Origin: JACMNW01 sp031406155
Lineage (GTDB): Bacteria > Pseudomonadota > Alphaproteobacteria > Rhodobacterales > Rhodobacteraceae
Reading direction: 5' to 3'
Assembly: GCA_031406155.1 (NCBI GenBank)
Contig: JANOGW010000002.1
Coordinates: forward strand, 1-64,000
DNA: 64,000 nucleotides
How positions within the stretch are numbered: position 1 is the stretch's first letter; every line of letters starts with the position of its first letter. This document shows positions 23,847-31,936 of this stretch, piece by piece. The translations under genes and the position numbers were made by a program. Below the pieces are notes generated by a model, which made no database searches, was not told where the DNA came from, and saw only the letters and a program-made list of their open reading frames with translations.

Positions 23847-25181
23847 ATGCCCAACAGCCCGCTGACGCCCGGCGTCGTTTCAGGTCGCTTGACCGCATCT
23901 GCCTATGAGGCCAATTTCGCGGATATTGTCGGGCCGCTTGATCGGCATGAAGCGCAGGTTGCGGCGGATCGGTGCTACTTCTGCCATGACGCGCCGTGCA
24001 TAACGGCATGCCCCACCTCGATCGACATTCCGCTGTTCATCCGCCAGATTGCGACTGGCACACCGGATGCCGCGGCAAAGACGATCTTTGCGCAGAACAT
24101 TCTGGGCGGCATGTGCGCCCGCGTCTGCCCGACCGAGCAGTTGTGCGAAGAGGCCTGCGTGCGTGAGGCGGCAGAAGGCAAGCCGGTTGAAATCGGCCGT
24201 CTGCAGCGCTTTGCCACCGATGGGCTGATGGCGCGGGACATCCATCCTTTTGCGCGCGCGGCCCTGACCGGCAAGACGATTGCAGTTGTCGGGGCTGGCC
24301 CCGCCGGGCTAGCCTGTGCGCACCGGCTGGCGATGAACGGCCATGATGTCGTGATCTACGATGCCCGCCCCAAACCTGGCGGTCTGAACGAATTTGGCAT
24401 CGCCACCTACAAGACGACCGATGATTTCGCGCAACGCGAGATCGACTGGTTGCTGAAAATTGGCGGTATCAGGATCAAGACCGGCAGCGCATTAGGCACA
24501 GCGATAACGTTGGATGGCCTTCGATCCAGCCATGACGCGGTGTTTCTTGGCGTCGGTCTGGGTGGCGTGAACGCCTTGCGCAGTCCGGGAGAGGATACAG
24601 CGAACGTGATAAATGCCGTTGATTTCATTGCTGATCTTCGCCAGTCCCCAAACAAGGCGGGGCTGCCGGTCGGCCGCGATGTCGTGGTCATCGGTGGCGG
24701 CATGACGGCGGTTGACGCTGCAGTGCAGTCAAAGTTGCTGGGCGCTGAAAACGTGACCATCGTCTATCGCCGCGACCGCCAGAAAATGAGTGCATCGCCC
24801 TATGAACAGGACCATGCAACCTCGGCCGGCGTGCGGATCATCTGCAATGCAATGCCCGTGGCCGTGCATGGCAATGGCACCGTGCGCGAGGTGGAGTTTG
24901 CCTATTCTGTCGAAACCGACGCCGGCCTGAAACCGGGGCCGGAAACCTTCCGCCTGCGCGCCGATCAGGTCTTCAAGGCCATCGGCCAGACGCTGGAGGA
25001 TGCGTCGGGCGGGGTGTCGCTTTCGGCCGGCAAGATTGCCGTGACCGGGGCCGGGCGTACCTCGCTGGCCGGTGTCTGGGCGGGAGGCGATTGTGCAGCC
25101 GGCGGCAATGATCTGACCGTCACCGCCGTGGCCGAAGGCCGCGACGCGGCGATGGATATTCATGCAAGCCTGATGGGTTGA
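23847..25181 (+). CDS. preT: NAD-dependent dihydropyrimidine dehydrogenase subunit PreT
   Basis: The 444-residue glutamate-synthase-small-subunit-like flavoprotein has N-terminal cysteine clusters for Fe-S centres (DRCYFCHDAPCITACPTSID and CARVCPTEQLCEEACV), an FAD-binding VVGAGPAGLACAHRLA motif and an NAD(P)-binding VVIGGGMTAVDAAVQS motif. With PreA it reduces uracil and thymine to the 5,6-dihydro forms, the first step of reductive pyrimidine catabolism, passing electrons from NAD(P)H to the PreA flavin. preA follows after 33 bases. Confidence 0.93.
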   Translation: MPNSPLTPGVVSGRLTASAYEANFADIVGPLDRHEAQVAADRCYFCHDAPCITACPTSIDIPLFIRQIATGTPDAAAKTIFAQNILGGMCARVCPTEQLCEEACVREAAEGKPVEIGRLQRFATDGLMARDIHPFARAALTGKTIAVVGAGPAGLACAHRLAMNGHDVVIYDARPKPGGLNEFGIATYKTTDDFAQREIDWLLKIGGIRIKTGSALGTAITLDGLRSSHDAVFLGVGLGGVNALRSPGEDTANVINAVDFIADLRQSPNKAGLPVGRDVVVIGGGMTAVDAAVQSKLLGAENVTIVYRRDRQKMSASPYEQDHATSAGVRIICNAMPVAVHGNGTVREVEFAYSVETDAGLKPGPETFRLRADQVFKAIGQTLEDASGGVSLSAGKIAVTGAGRTSLAGVWAGGDCAAGGNDLTVTAVAEGRDAAMDIHASLMG

Positions 25182-25214
25182 TGGGCCAATTGCCCATGTT
25201 ACGGAGGAACTGAG

Positions 25215-26513
25215 ATGGCGGACTTGACGACAAACTTCATCGGCATCAAATCGCCAAATCCGTTCTGGCTGGCCTCGGCGCCGCCCACGGACAAGGAATA
25301 CAACGTCAGGCGCGCGTTCGAGGCGGGTTGGGGCGGAGTGGTGTGGAAAACGCTTGGTTCCGAAGGCCCGCCGGTGGTGAACGTGAACGGCCCGCGCTAC
25401 GGCGCGATCTGGGGGGCGGACCGCCGCCTTTTGGGCCTGAACAACATCGAATTGATCACCGACCGCCCGCTGGAGGTGAACCTGCGCGAAATCAAGGCCG
25501 TCAAGCGCGACTACAAGGATCGCGCCATGATCATCAGCCTGATGGTCCCCTGTGACGAGGAGTCGTGGCGCGATATCCTTGGGCGGCTGGAGGATACCGA
25601 GGCTGACGGCGTCGAGTTGAACTTCGGCTGCCCGCACGGCATGGCAGAGCGCGGCATGGGCTCTGCTGTGGGTCAGGTTCCGGAATACATCGAAATGGTG
25701 ACGCGCTGGGTGAAAACGCACAGCCGCATGCCCTGCATCGTGAAGCTGACGCCAAACATTTCCGACATCCGCAAACCCGCCGAGGCCGCAAAGCGCGGCG
25801 GTGCTGATGCGGTATCGCTGATCAACACGATTAATTCGATCACCTCGGTCAACCTTGACGATTTCAGCCCGGAACCGATGATCGACGGCAAAGGCACGCA
25901 TGGCGGCTATTGCGGCCCGGCGGTCAAGCCAATCGCGCTGAACATGGTGGCCGAGATCGCCCGTTCACCGGAAACCCGCGGCATTCCCATTTCCGGCATC
26001 GGCGGCATCACGACATGGCGCGATGCGGCGGAATACATGGCGCTGGGTGCCGGCAATGTGCAGGTGTGTACTGCCGTGATGACCTATGGCTTCAAGATCG
26101 TGCAGGAAATGATCTCCGGCCTGTCCGACTACATGGATGACAAGCAGATGGTTTCGACCTCCGACCTCGTCGGCAAGGCCGTGCCCAATATCACCGACTG
26201 GCAGTTCCTCAACCTGAACTACGTGACCAAAGCCCATATCAGCCAGGCCGATTGTATCAAATGCGGGCGGTGTTATGCCGCCTGCGAAGACACCAGCCAT
26301 CAGGCCATTTCGATGAGCGTGGATCGCATGTTCGAAGTGATGGATGACGAATGCGTGGCCTGCAATCTGTGCATCAACGTCTGCCCGGTCGAGAACTGCA
26401 TCACGATGGTGGAAATGCCGAAAGGGGCGACTGACCCGCGCACCGGGAAGCAAGTCGGCGAGTATGCCAACTGGACGACGCATCCGAACAACCCGTCCGT
26501 GGCTGCGGAGTAA
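25215..26513 (+). CDS. preA: NAD-dependent dihydropyrimidine dehydrogenase subunit PreA
   Basis: The 432-residue catalytic subunit has a dihydroorotate-dehydrogenase-like FMN barrel (IGIKSPNPFWLASAPPTDKE, LNFGCPHGMAERGMG with the active-site Cys region, KLTPNISDIRKPAEA, GIPISGIGGITTWRDA) followed by a two-cluster ferredoxin domain (CIKCGRCYAACE and CVACNLCINVCPVENC). It reduces the pyrimidine ring at its FMN. GGAGGAAC precedes ATG. It is paired with preT; the rest of the pathway is 5.4 kb downstream. Confidence 0.95.
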   Translation: MADLTTNFIGIKSPNPFWLASAPPTDKEYNVRRAFEAGWGGVVWKTLGSEGPPVVNVNGPRYGAIWGADRRLLGLNNIELITDRPLEVNLREIKAVKRDYKDRAMIISLMVPCDEESWRDILGRLEDTEADGVELNFGCPHGMAERGMGSAVGQVPEYIEMVTRWVKTHSRMPCIVKLTPNISDIRKPAEAAKRGGADAVSLINTINSITSVNLDDFSPEPMIDGKGTHGGYCGPAVKPIALNMVAEIARSPETRGIPISGIGGITTWRDAAEYMALGAGNVQVCTAVMTYGFKIVQEMISGLSDYMDDKQMVSTSDLVGKAVPNITDWQFLNLNYVTKAHISQADCIKCGRCYAACEDTSHQAISMSVDRMFEVMDDECVACNLCINVCPVENCITMVEMPKGATDPRTGKQVGEYANWTTHPNNPSVAAE

Positions 26514-26594
26514 GACAGCACAATCCCTGCCGAATTGATTGCCTCCTTCGACCAGTTCACACCCTTGACAGGCCACAGCCCCGTCGCAAGGAAC

Positions 26595-26638
26595 GATTTC
26601 CGCGCGGAAATCGCCTGCGGAACCGCGCGGTTTCCGCC
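26595..26638. repeat. Adjacent palindromes in the preA-kup intergenic region
   Basis: GATTTCCGCGCGGAAATC (26595-26612) is an exact palindrome, directly followed by a second near-perfect one, GCGGAACCGCGCGGTTTCCGC (about 26616-26637). The remaining bases of this 233-base gap between convergent preA and kup hold no gene. The pair may act as a terminator or be an interspersed repeat. Confidence 0.45.
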
Positions 26639-26746
26639 ATGCAAGGCAGCCAAAGTGCAATGCCTTGGCGGCTTCTTGAAGGTGCGGCGACGCATCTGAA
26701 TGGGCTCAGCAGGCCCGATCTGGGCCAAGCCTGCTGCAAGGCTGCG

Positions 26747-28654
26747 TCAGATGCTCAGTTGCTGCCCCAGTTCGATCACCCGGTTGGTCGGCAGGCGGTA
26801 AAAGCTGGTCGCATCGGCTGCCGATTTCGTCATCGACACAAACAGTTTTTCTTGCCAGATTGGCAGGCCTTGGGTTTTTGCCGACCGGAAAGAGCGTCGG
26901 TTCAGGAAAAACGATGTCGACATGATATCGAACTTCTCGCCCATCTTGCGCGCAAGGGTCAGCGCCTTGGGTACATTCGGCTCTTCCATATAGCCGAATT
27001 CCAGATCGATCTGAGTAAAGCGTTCGCTGATTTTCTTTATGGTTATGCGGTCAGCATTTGCCACATAGGGCCGGGTCGCCACATTTACCCGCACAATCAT
27101 GTTGCGCTCATGCAGCACTTGGTTGTGCTTCAGGTTGTGCATCAGGGCTGCGGGTGCGTTTTCCGGGTCGGACGTCAGAAACACCGCGGTTCCCGGCACC
27201 ACAGTCAACCGTTTGCTCTTGGCGAGCATTTCGGACAAGGCGACGATTGTGGTCGCCCCGCGCCGTGACAGGATCTGCACATAGCTGGTTCCGCGGACCC
27301 AACTCCACATCAGCAGGATCATCGTCCCCGAGATCACCAAGGGCACATAGCCGCCCTGCAGGACCTTGGAAAAGTTGGCCCCTAGAAACAGCAATTCCAG
27401 CGTCAGGATCGGCACCAGAACGGAGGCCGTTCGCCAGAATGACCAGTTCCAGCTTCGATAGAACACGAAGAATGCCAGGATCGATGTGATGACCATGTCG
27501 CCGCTGACAGCAATTCCATAGGCGCTGGCCAGATTGCTGGACGAGCCGAAGATGATCACCAGCACGATCACGCCAACCGCCAGTATCATGTTCACCTTGG
27601 GCAGATAGATCTGGCCAAACTGGCTTTCGGAGGTGTGCTGAATCTCAAGTCGCGGCAACAGTCCCATCCGGACCGCCTGCTTCATCATCGAAAATGCGCC
27701 CGAAATCACCGCCTGGCTGGCAATGACCGTGGCAAACGTAGCCAGAATGACCAACGGGAACAGGGCCCATTCCGGAGCCATCAGGAAAAACGGGTTTTTC
27801 GCCGTCTCGGGCCGGGCCAGGACCATGGCCCCTTGCCCCAGATAGCTGAGCGTCAGCGCGGGAAAGATCAGGATGCTCCACGCAATCCGGATGGGCTTGC
27901 GCCCGAAATGCCCCATATCGGCGTAAAGCGCCTCGCCCCCAGTGACCGCCAGGAACACGGAGCCCAGCACGATTAGGGATGCAAAGCCATTGGTCACTAG
28001 AAACCCCGCCGCATGGCTCGGGTTCAGCGCGGTCAGAATGCCGATATCATCACCGATATGCCAAAGCCCCATGATCGCCATGACCAGGAACCAGACCACC
28101 ATGATCGGCCCGAACAGGATCGAAACTGCTGCCGTGCCTTTGCTTTGAAACAAGAACAGCGCCACGATGATCGCCAGTGTGACCGGCACCACAAAGGGCG
28201 AAAAGCCCGGCGCCACCAGCGTCATGCCTTCGACTGCCGACAGCACTGACATTGCCGGCGTGATGATCGCATCGCCAAAGAACAGCGAAATCCCCACCAT
28301 CCCCAACGCCAGCAGCCAGATCGGTCTTCGCCCCAATGCCCGCTGAACCAAGGCTACCAAAGACAGCGTCCCGCCTTCACCGCTGTTGTCGGCGCGCATC
28401 ACGAGGATGACGTACTTGATGCTAACCAACAGGATCAGCGTCCAGATCAAAAGTGAGATCACCCCGATAACATCGCTGCGGGTCAAACCGTCATGGCTGG
28501 CTGCATGCAGCGATTCGCGCATCGCATAAAGCGGGCTGGTGCCGATATCACCGTAGACCACACCGATGCACCCGAGCGTCAGAACCCAAAGCTTCTGGCG
28601 CGGATGCCCTTCGTGGGCGTCTTCTTCCGCAGCGTCAACAGATTGCGAAGCCAT
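26747..28654 (-). CDS. kup: Low-affinity potassium transporter Kup
   Basis: The 635-residue KUP/HAK/KT transporter has about 12 transmembrane segments in the first 440 residues (LGCIGVVYGDIGTSPLYA, VGISLFFGDAIITPAMSVLSAVEG, FQSKGTAAVSILFGPIMVVWF) and a cytoplasmic C-terminal domain (VVPGTAVFLTSDPENAPAAL, YGYMEEPNVP-like GYMEEPNVPKAL). It imports K+ with protons. It lies between preA and a TetR gene with no obvious link to pyrimidine metabolism. Confidence 0.95.
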   Translation of the reverse strand: MASQSVDAAEEDAHEGHPRQKLWVLTLGCIGVVYGDIGTSPLYAMRESLHAASHDGLTRSDVIGVISLLIWTLILLVSIKYVILVMRADNSGEGGTLSLVALVQRALGRRPIWLLALGMVGISLFFGDAIITPAMSVLSAVEGMTLVAPGFSPFVVPVTLAIIVALFLFQSKGTAAVSILFGPIMVVWFLVMAIMGLWHIGDDIGILTALNPSHAAGFLVTNGFASLIVLGSVFLAVTGGEALYADMGHFGRKPIRIAWSILIFPALTLSYLGQGAMVLARPETAKNPFFLMAPEWALFPLVILATFATVIASQAVISGAFSMMKQAVRMGLLPRLEIQHTSESQFGQIYLPKVNMILAVGVIVLVIIFGSSSNLASAYGIAVSGDMVITSILAFFVFYRSWNWSFWRTASVLVPILTLELLFLGANFSKVLQGGYVPLVISGTMILLMWSWVRGTSYVQILSRRGATTIVALSEMLAKSKRLTVVPGTAVFLTSDPENAPAALMHNLKHNQVLHERNMIVRVNVATRPYVANADRITIKKISERFTQIDLEFGYMEEPNVPKALTLARKMGEKFDIMSTSFFLNRRSFRSAKTQGLPIWQEKLFVSMTKSAADATSFYRLPTNRVIELGQQLSI

Positions 28655-28728
28655 GTGTTCGACCTTTTAATAACGCGCTGCTCTTAACCTGTGCCCAGCC
28701 GCCTCGGCAAGGGACAGCTTCGTTTTGA

Positions 28729-29340
28729 TTAAACGGCCAGCAATTTTCTGAACAGCGTCTCGAGGTATGTCCTCGCTTCGGCAAAAGGATCGTGGTCCGG
28801 TCCCAGAACAGCGCGCACTTGCACATCGAAATCTGCGTAGTGTTGAGTTAACGCCCAAATCGAGAAAATCAAATGCACTGGATGCACCCGTGCTATGCGC
28901 CCCTGATCCATCCAACCGGTCAGTACAGCCGATTTGTCGGCTACCAGCGCCCGCAGATCGCCCTCAATCGCTGTTCGCATGCGCGGGGCACCCTGCAGGA
29001 CCTCATTGGCGAAAAGGCGGCTTTCGCGTGGAAAGTCGCGCGACAGATCCAGTTTGGCGCGCACATAGTTCAGCACCTCGTCCACCGGATTGCCATCCGG
29101 GTTCATGCGCCGCAACGGGTCAAGCCAGGTGTCCAGCAATTGCGACAAGACCGCCGTATGGATGGCCTCCTTTGACGCAAAGTAATAAAGGACATTCGGC
29201 TTTGACAGCCCTGCCACCTCGGCAATCTGATCCAGCGTTGTACCTCGAAAGCCGTGCGTCGAGAACACCTCCAAGCCGGCATCCAGGATGGTCTCGCGGT
29301 TCTTGGTCTGAATTCGTGTCCGTGGTCGGGGGGGGGGCAT
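28729..29340 (-). CDS. TetR-family regulator, RutR/YcdC-type C-terminal domain
   Basis: The 203-residue protein has a TetR helix-turn-helix (about 12-60: NRETILDAGLEVFSTHGFRG, TTLDQIAEVAGLSKPNVLYY, FASKEAIHTAV) and a C-terminal domain with FANEVLQGAPRM and IFSIWALTQHYADFDVQV, closely parallel to the regulator at 31164 (VWASEVMHGAPV, MVWATTQHYADF). Both are RutR-family. Its own start region has no TGACC-N4-GGTCA operator, so the two paralogues may respond to different ligands or sites. Confidence 0.9.
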   Translation of the reverse strand: MPPPRPRTRIQTKNRETILDAGLEVFSTHGFRGTTLDQIAEVAGLSKPNVLYYFASKEAIHTAVLSQLLDTWLDPLRRMNPDGNPVDEVLNYVRAKLDLSRDFPRESRLFANEVLQGAPRMRTAIEGDLRALVADKSAVLTGWMDQGRIARVHPVHLIFSIWALTQHYADFDVQVRAVLGPDHDPFAEARTYLETLFRKLLAV

Positions 29341-29449
29341 TCAGACGTCCCTGCTCTTCATCATCCATACTTTGCCCGAACTTGTAGCAATTCTGGAAGA
29401 CTTGCAAACGCCCGCGCGCTGTGAATGCAGGTGGCGTGCCGGCTTGCGG

Positions 29450-29914
29450 CTAACCTTTTGCCAGAACCGGCGCGAAGCCATGCAGCACAATCGCAACCAT
29501 CAAGGCTGCCGAGATGGTGATCGACAAAGTGCGCGGCCAGTTGAACAGCACCAGCTGCGCGATCAGCTGGTCGTCCTTGCCGTTTCGTTCCAGCCGCAGG
29601 TGACGCGGAATTTCCAGCCCGACCGTTACAAGAAAGCCCACCAGACCGCACAGCACGTTGGCCCAGGCCATCCATGCGGGCACGGCAGCGGGCAGGCAGA
29701 CCAGAACTATAATCGGCATGATGAACGACGCGAAACCGGGCAGAATGATCGGCAGCGGGATCCTGGCACCGTAGAAGCGGTGATAGGTGATGTAGTCGGC
29801 CAGGCCTACCTTGCCGAACAGGGGATAGACGACGATCTGGCAGAACCAGATGGTCCCGACGTTGTAAAACTGAAGGCATAGGGCGATGATTAGAATATAG
29901 TGCGAGATCTGCAT
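29450..29914 (-). CDS. Hypothetical four-helix membrane protein
   Basis: The 154-residue product has four hydrophobic segments (about 5-24, 44-65, 73-93 and 130-150) and few charged residues except RHLRLERNGKDDQ in a cytoplasmic loop. ATG at 29914 gives the start MQISHYILIIALCLQFYNVG; the longer open frame upstream contains proline/serine-rich non-membrane sequence and is rejected. I do not recognise a characterised family. It lies between a TetR gene and a DUF1127 gene, all on the minus strand but separated by over 100 bases. Confidence 0.65.
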   Translation of the reverse strand: MQISHYILIIALCLQFYNVGTIWFCQIVVYPLFGKVGLADYITYHRFYGARIPLPIILPGFASFIMPIIVLVCLPAAVPAWMAWANVLCGLVGFLVTVGLEIPRHLRLERNGKDDQLIAQLVLFNWPRTLSITISAALMVAIVLHGFAPVLAKG

Positions 29915-29994
29915 ATCTTTATCCGGCGAATGGGGGCAACTGCGGCTGAAGTGTGAGGGCGAAAATCGATCTCTGTAGGCGGGGTCAGGCCGAC

Positions 29995-30054
29995 GGGGGG
30001 TCTGCCCCCCCCCCGTCACCCCGCCAGCTATGGTTTTTAAAGAAGCTGGCGGGG
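29995..30054. terminator. Two successive hairpins with long C and G runs
   Basis: GGGGGG-TCTG-CCCCCC (29995-30010) is followed by CCCCGCCAGCT (30019-30029) pairing with AGCTGGCGGGG (30044-30054) across a 14-base loop containing TTTTTAAA. They lie downstream of the DUF1127 gene (minus) and upstream of the membrane-protein gene. The homopolymer runs of 10 C and 8 G are potential length-variable or sequencing-error sites. Confidence 0.5.
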
Positions 30055-30112
30055 GGGGCGAGACCAGGATGATACTGCGGCCCGCGAGCCGGTTCAGTCA
30101 GTGCCGGCCCAG

Positions 30113-30352
30113 CTAGGACCTGCGCCCGGTCCTCAGGCGCAGGTACTCATGAAGCGCCTCATGCCTTGACACCCCGATGTCGCTCAGCATGTGATTGTCC
30201 ATCGCCATAAGCTGGCGCAACTCTTGTAGCTGGAGCTGTCGGTACATCCAGTTTGAAAAGACCCGCGATAGGCCGGACTGGCGCGCCTCAGCCCGATCAG
30301 GGATTGTGGAAGATGTCTTTGGCAGGTGGTCGTCACTAAATGCGTAGGTCAT
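30113..30352 (-). CDS. DUF1127 (YjiS-like) small protein
   Basis: The 79-residue basic protein has a C-terminal DUF1127 domain (FSNWMYRQLQLQELRQLMAM followed by DNHMLSDIGVSRHEALHEYL). Members are short arginine-rich proteins of alphaproteobacteria. Some have been connected with small-RNA turnover and phosphate or carbon metabolism, but the role of this one is unknown. It stands alone with over 300 bases upstream, enough for its own promoter. Confidence 0.87.
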   Translation of the reverse strand: MTYAFSDDHLPKTSSTIPDRAEARQSGLSRVFSNWMYRQLQLQELRQLMAMDNHMLSDIGVSRHEALHEYLRLRTGRRS

Positions 30353-30666
30353 GATATCTCCATGGTGTCCATTTTGCGTGTGAAAACGCCATTGTTAAAA
30401 TTGATTTGTCTCGGGACGGTCAAAAACGACCGTAAAAGGCAAGTGGGCTTCGAATAACAATCGTTCAAGGACTTTCGGCGAACAGGGTCTTTGCGCTATC
30501 CGCTAACGGTCCGTTCAGGTGTTTGCTGGTTTGCCATGGAAGTGATCGTTGTACCGAGCGTTGTATTCGGGGTGTGTCGCGTGGTAATTTGGGTCAGGCA
30601 AGCGCACTGGCACATCCCGCTGCGGCAAAGTGCGGCAGCCAGATCAAGCGCATCCTTTGTGCCGCC
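30353..30666. other. Intergenic region upstream of the DUF1127 gene
   Basis: This 314-base gap holds the presumed minus-strand promoter of the DUF1127 gene near 30353-30450, where the sequence is relatively AT-rich (TTGTTAAAATTGATTTGTC). The rest contains only short overlapping frames, and I see no hairpin, RNA gene or repeat there. Confidence 0.4.
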
Positions 30667-31119
30667 TTACTGCGTCAGCAACGCCTCAAGCCCCCGCACA
30701 GCCAAGGCGTGATCGTCGCGCTGCGGCAGGCCAGATACGGTGACCGCAGCAACCACGCCCACCCCCGTTACCCGGATCGGAATGCTGCCGCCGTGCACGG
30801 CATAATGGGTTTCCTCCAGCCCGTTTGTGGCCAGACTGTCGCCCTTTTCCTTCATCATCGTACCAACCAGCAGGGACGATTTCTGAAACATCAGTGCCGC
30901 ATTGCTTTTTCGCCGCGCCCAATTGTCGTTCAGCGGGGCTGACCCCGGCAAAGCAACATGAAACAGCGTGCGATCCGGGGTGCGGATGTTGATCACCACC
31001 GGCAGGTTTTCGGTGGTCGCGATGCTGAGCAGGGTCATGCCCAGCGTCAGGGCGGTTTCTTCGGTGAATTCGGTTAGCACAAGGCGTGCCTCTTGCGCGA
31101 TCAGGTCGGCTATTGTCAT
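30667..31119 (-). CDS. UPF0303 / heme-degrading-domain family protein
   Basis: The 150-residue protein belongs to the UPF0303 family (related to GlcG/HbpS haem-binding folds): TIADLIAQEARLVLTEFTEE, PVVINIRTPDRTLFHVALPG, NDNWARRKSNAALMFQKSSL and the C-terminal HYAVHGGSIPIRVTGVGVVA with AVTVSGLPQRDDHALAVRGL. ATG at 31119 was chosen because the upstream extension overlaps the regulator gene's 3' end. It follows the RutR-like gene after 44 bases on the same strand and is probably co-transcribed. Ligand and activity are unknown. Confidence 0.82.
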   Translation of the reverse strand: MTIADLIAQEARLVLTEFTEETALTLGMTLLSIATTENLPVVINIRTPDRTLFHVALPGSAPLNDNWARRKSNAALMFQKSSLLVGTMMKEKGDSLATNGLEETHYAVHGGSIPIRVTGVGVVAAVTVSGLPQRDDHALAVRGLEALLTQ

Positions 31120-31163
31120 GGGATTATCCTTGCATACGGCATTGGCACTTGGGTATCCGGCGG

Positions 31164-31814
31164 TCAGACGCCCGCGCCGATACCACGCAGGATGATTGAC
31201 TTTACGGTGTCTTTCGCCTCGCGCCACTGTTTTTCGGACAGGCGCGCGCCGCCGTTAAGTGTTTCGATCTGATGGCCGAAATCGGCGTAGTGCTGGGTGG
31301 TGGCCCACACCATGTACAGCAGATGCCGCGGGTTGATCGGGGCCAGCTTGCCCTCGTCGATCCAGCGTTGGATCACCGCGATACGGCCATCGGTCCAGTC
31401 CCGCAGTGTGGTCTCCAGATAATCCTGGATCACCGGCGCGCCATGCATCACTTCGGATGCCCAGACTTTGGACCCATCCGGATAGCGGCGCGAAATGTCC
31501 ATTTTCGCGTCGATATAGGCGCCGATGCCGGTGGCGGGGTCCGGGGCCACATCAAAACTGCTGGCGGCATCAAGCCAGATCTCGAAGATGTCCTGCACGA
31601 CGCGGCGATAAAGGTCTTCCTTGGTGGCGAAATAATAGTGCAGGTTGGCCTTGGGCAGGCCCGCCATATCCGCGATCAACTGCATGGTGGCCCCGCCAAA
31701 GCCCGCCTCGGCAAACACCTTTTCGGCGGCACGCAGGATCAGGCTTTCATTTTCGCGCCGGATATCCGTGCGGCGGTTCGGTCTGATGCGTGAAATTCGG
31801 GCGGTTTCAGGCAT
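31164..31814 (-). CDS. RutR-like TetR-family regulator of pyrimidine catabolism
   Basis: The 216-residue protein has a TetR helix-turn-helix (about 21-68: ENESLILRAAEKVFAEAGFG, GATMQLIADMAGLPKANLHY, YFATKEDLYRRV) and a YcdC/RutR-type C-terminal domain (WASEVMHGAPVIQDYL, RHLLYMVWATTQHYADFGHQ). It is divergent from the amidohydrolase-dihydropyrimidinase-transporter run, and two TGACC-N4-GGTCA sites lie in the 122-base gap, matching the binding consensus of E. coli RutR, which senses uracil. Autoregulation and control of the pyd operon are therefore likely. Confidence 0.88.
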   Translation of the reverse strand: MPETARISRIRPNRRTDIRRENESLILRAAEKVFAEAGFGGATMQLIADMAGLPKANLHYYFATKEDLYRRVVQDIFEIWLDAASSFDVAPDPATGIGAYIDAKMDISRRYPDGSKVWASEVMHGAPVIQDYLETTLRDWTDGRIAVIQRWIDEGKLAPINPRHLLYMVWATTQHYADFGHQIETLNGGARLSEKQWREAKDTVKSIILRGIGAGV

Positions 31815-31834
31815 TTTTGGGCCTCAGAATTTCG

Positions 31835-31850
31835 TTGACCGGATGGTCAG
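31835..31850. promoter_or_regulatory. RutR-like operator 1
   Basis: TTGACCGGATGGTCAG matches the E. coli RutR consensus TTGACCA-N2-TGGTCAA at 12 of 14 specified positions. It lies 21 bases upstream of the rutR-like start (minus) and 87 bases before the amidohydrolase start. Confidence 0.68.
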
Positions 31851-31868
31851 GTTGTGGTGCGCTCCGGT

Positions 31869-31884
31869 CTGACCATACGGTCAG
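31869..31884. promoter_or_regulatory. RutR-like operator 2
   Basis: CTGACCATACGGTCAG has exact six-base inverted ends and again matches the RutR consensus core. Its centre is 34 bases from that of operator 1, just over three helical turns, which would allow two dimers to bind side by side. Confidence 0.7.
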
Positions 31885-31936
31885 GAAACGAGTCGTCGCA
31901 AGGGGCATGAAGACCCCGGCGACAGGGGAGATGGAC

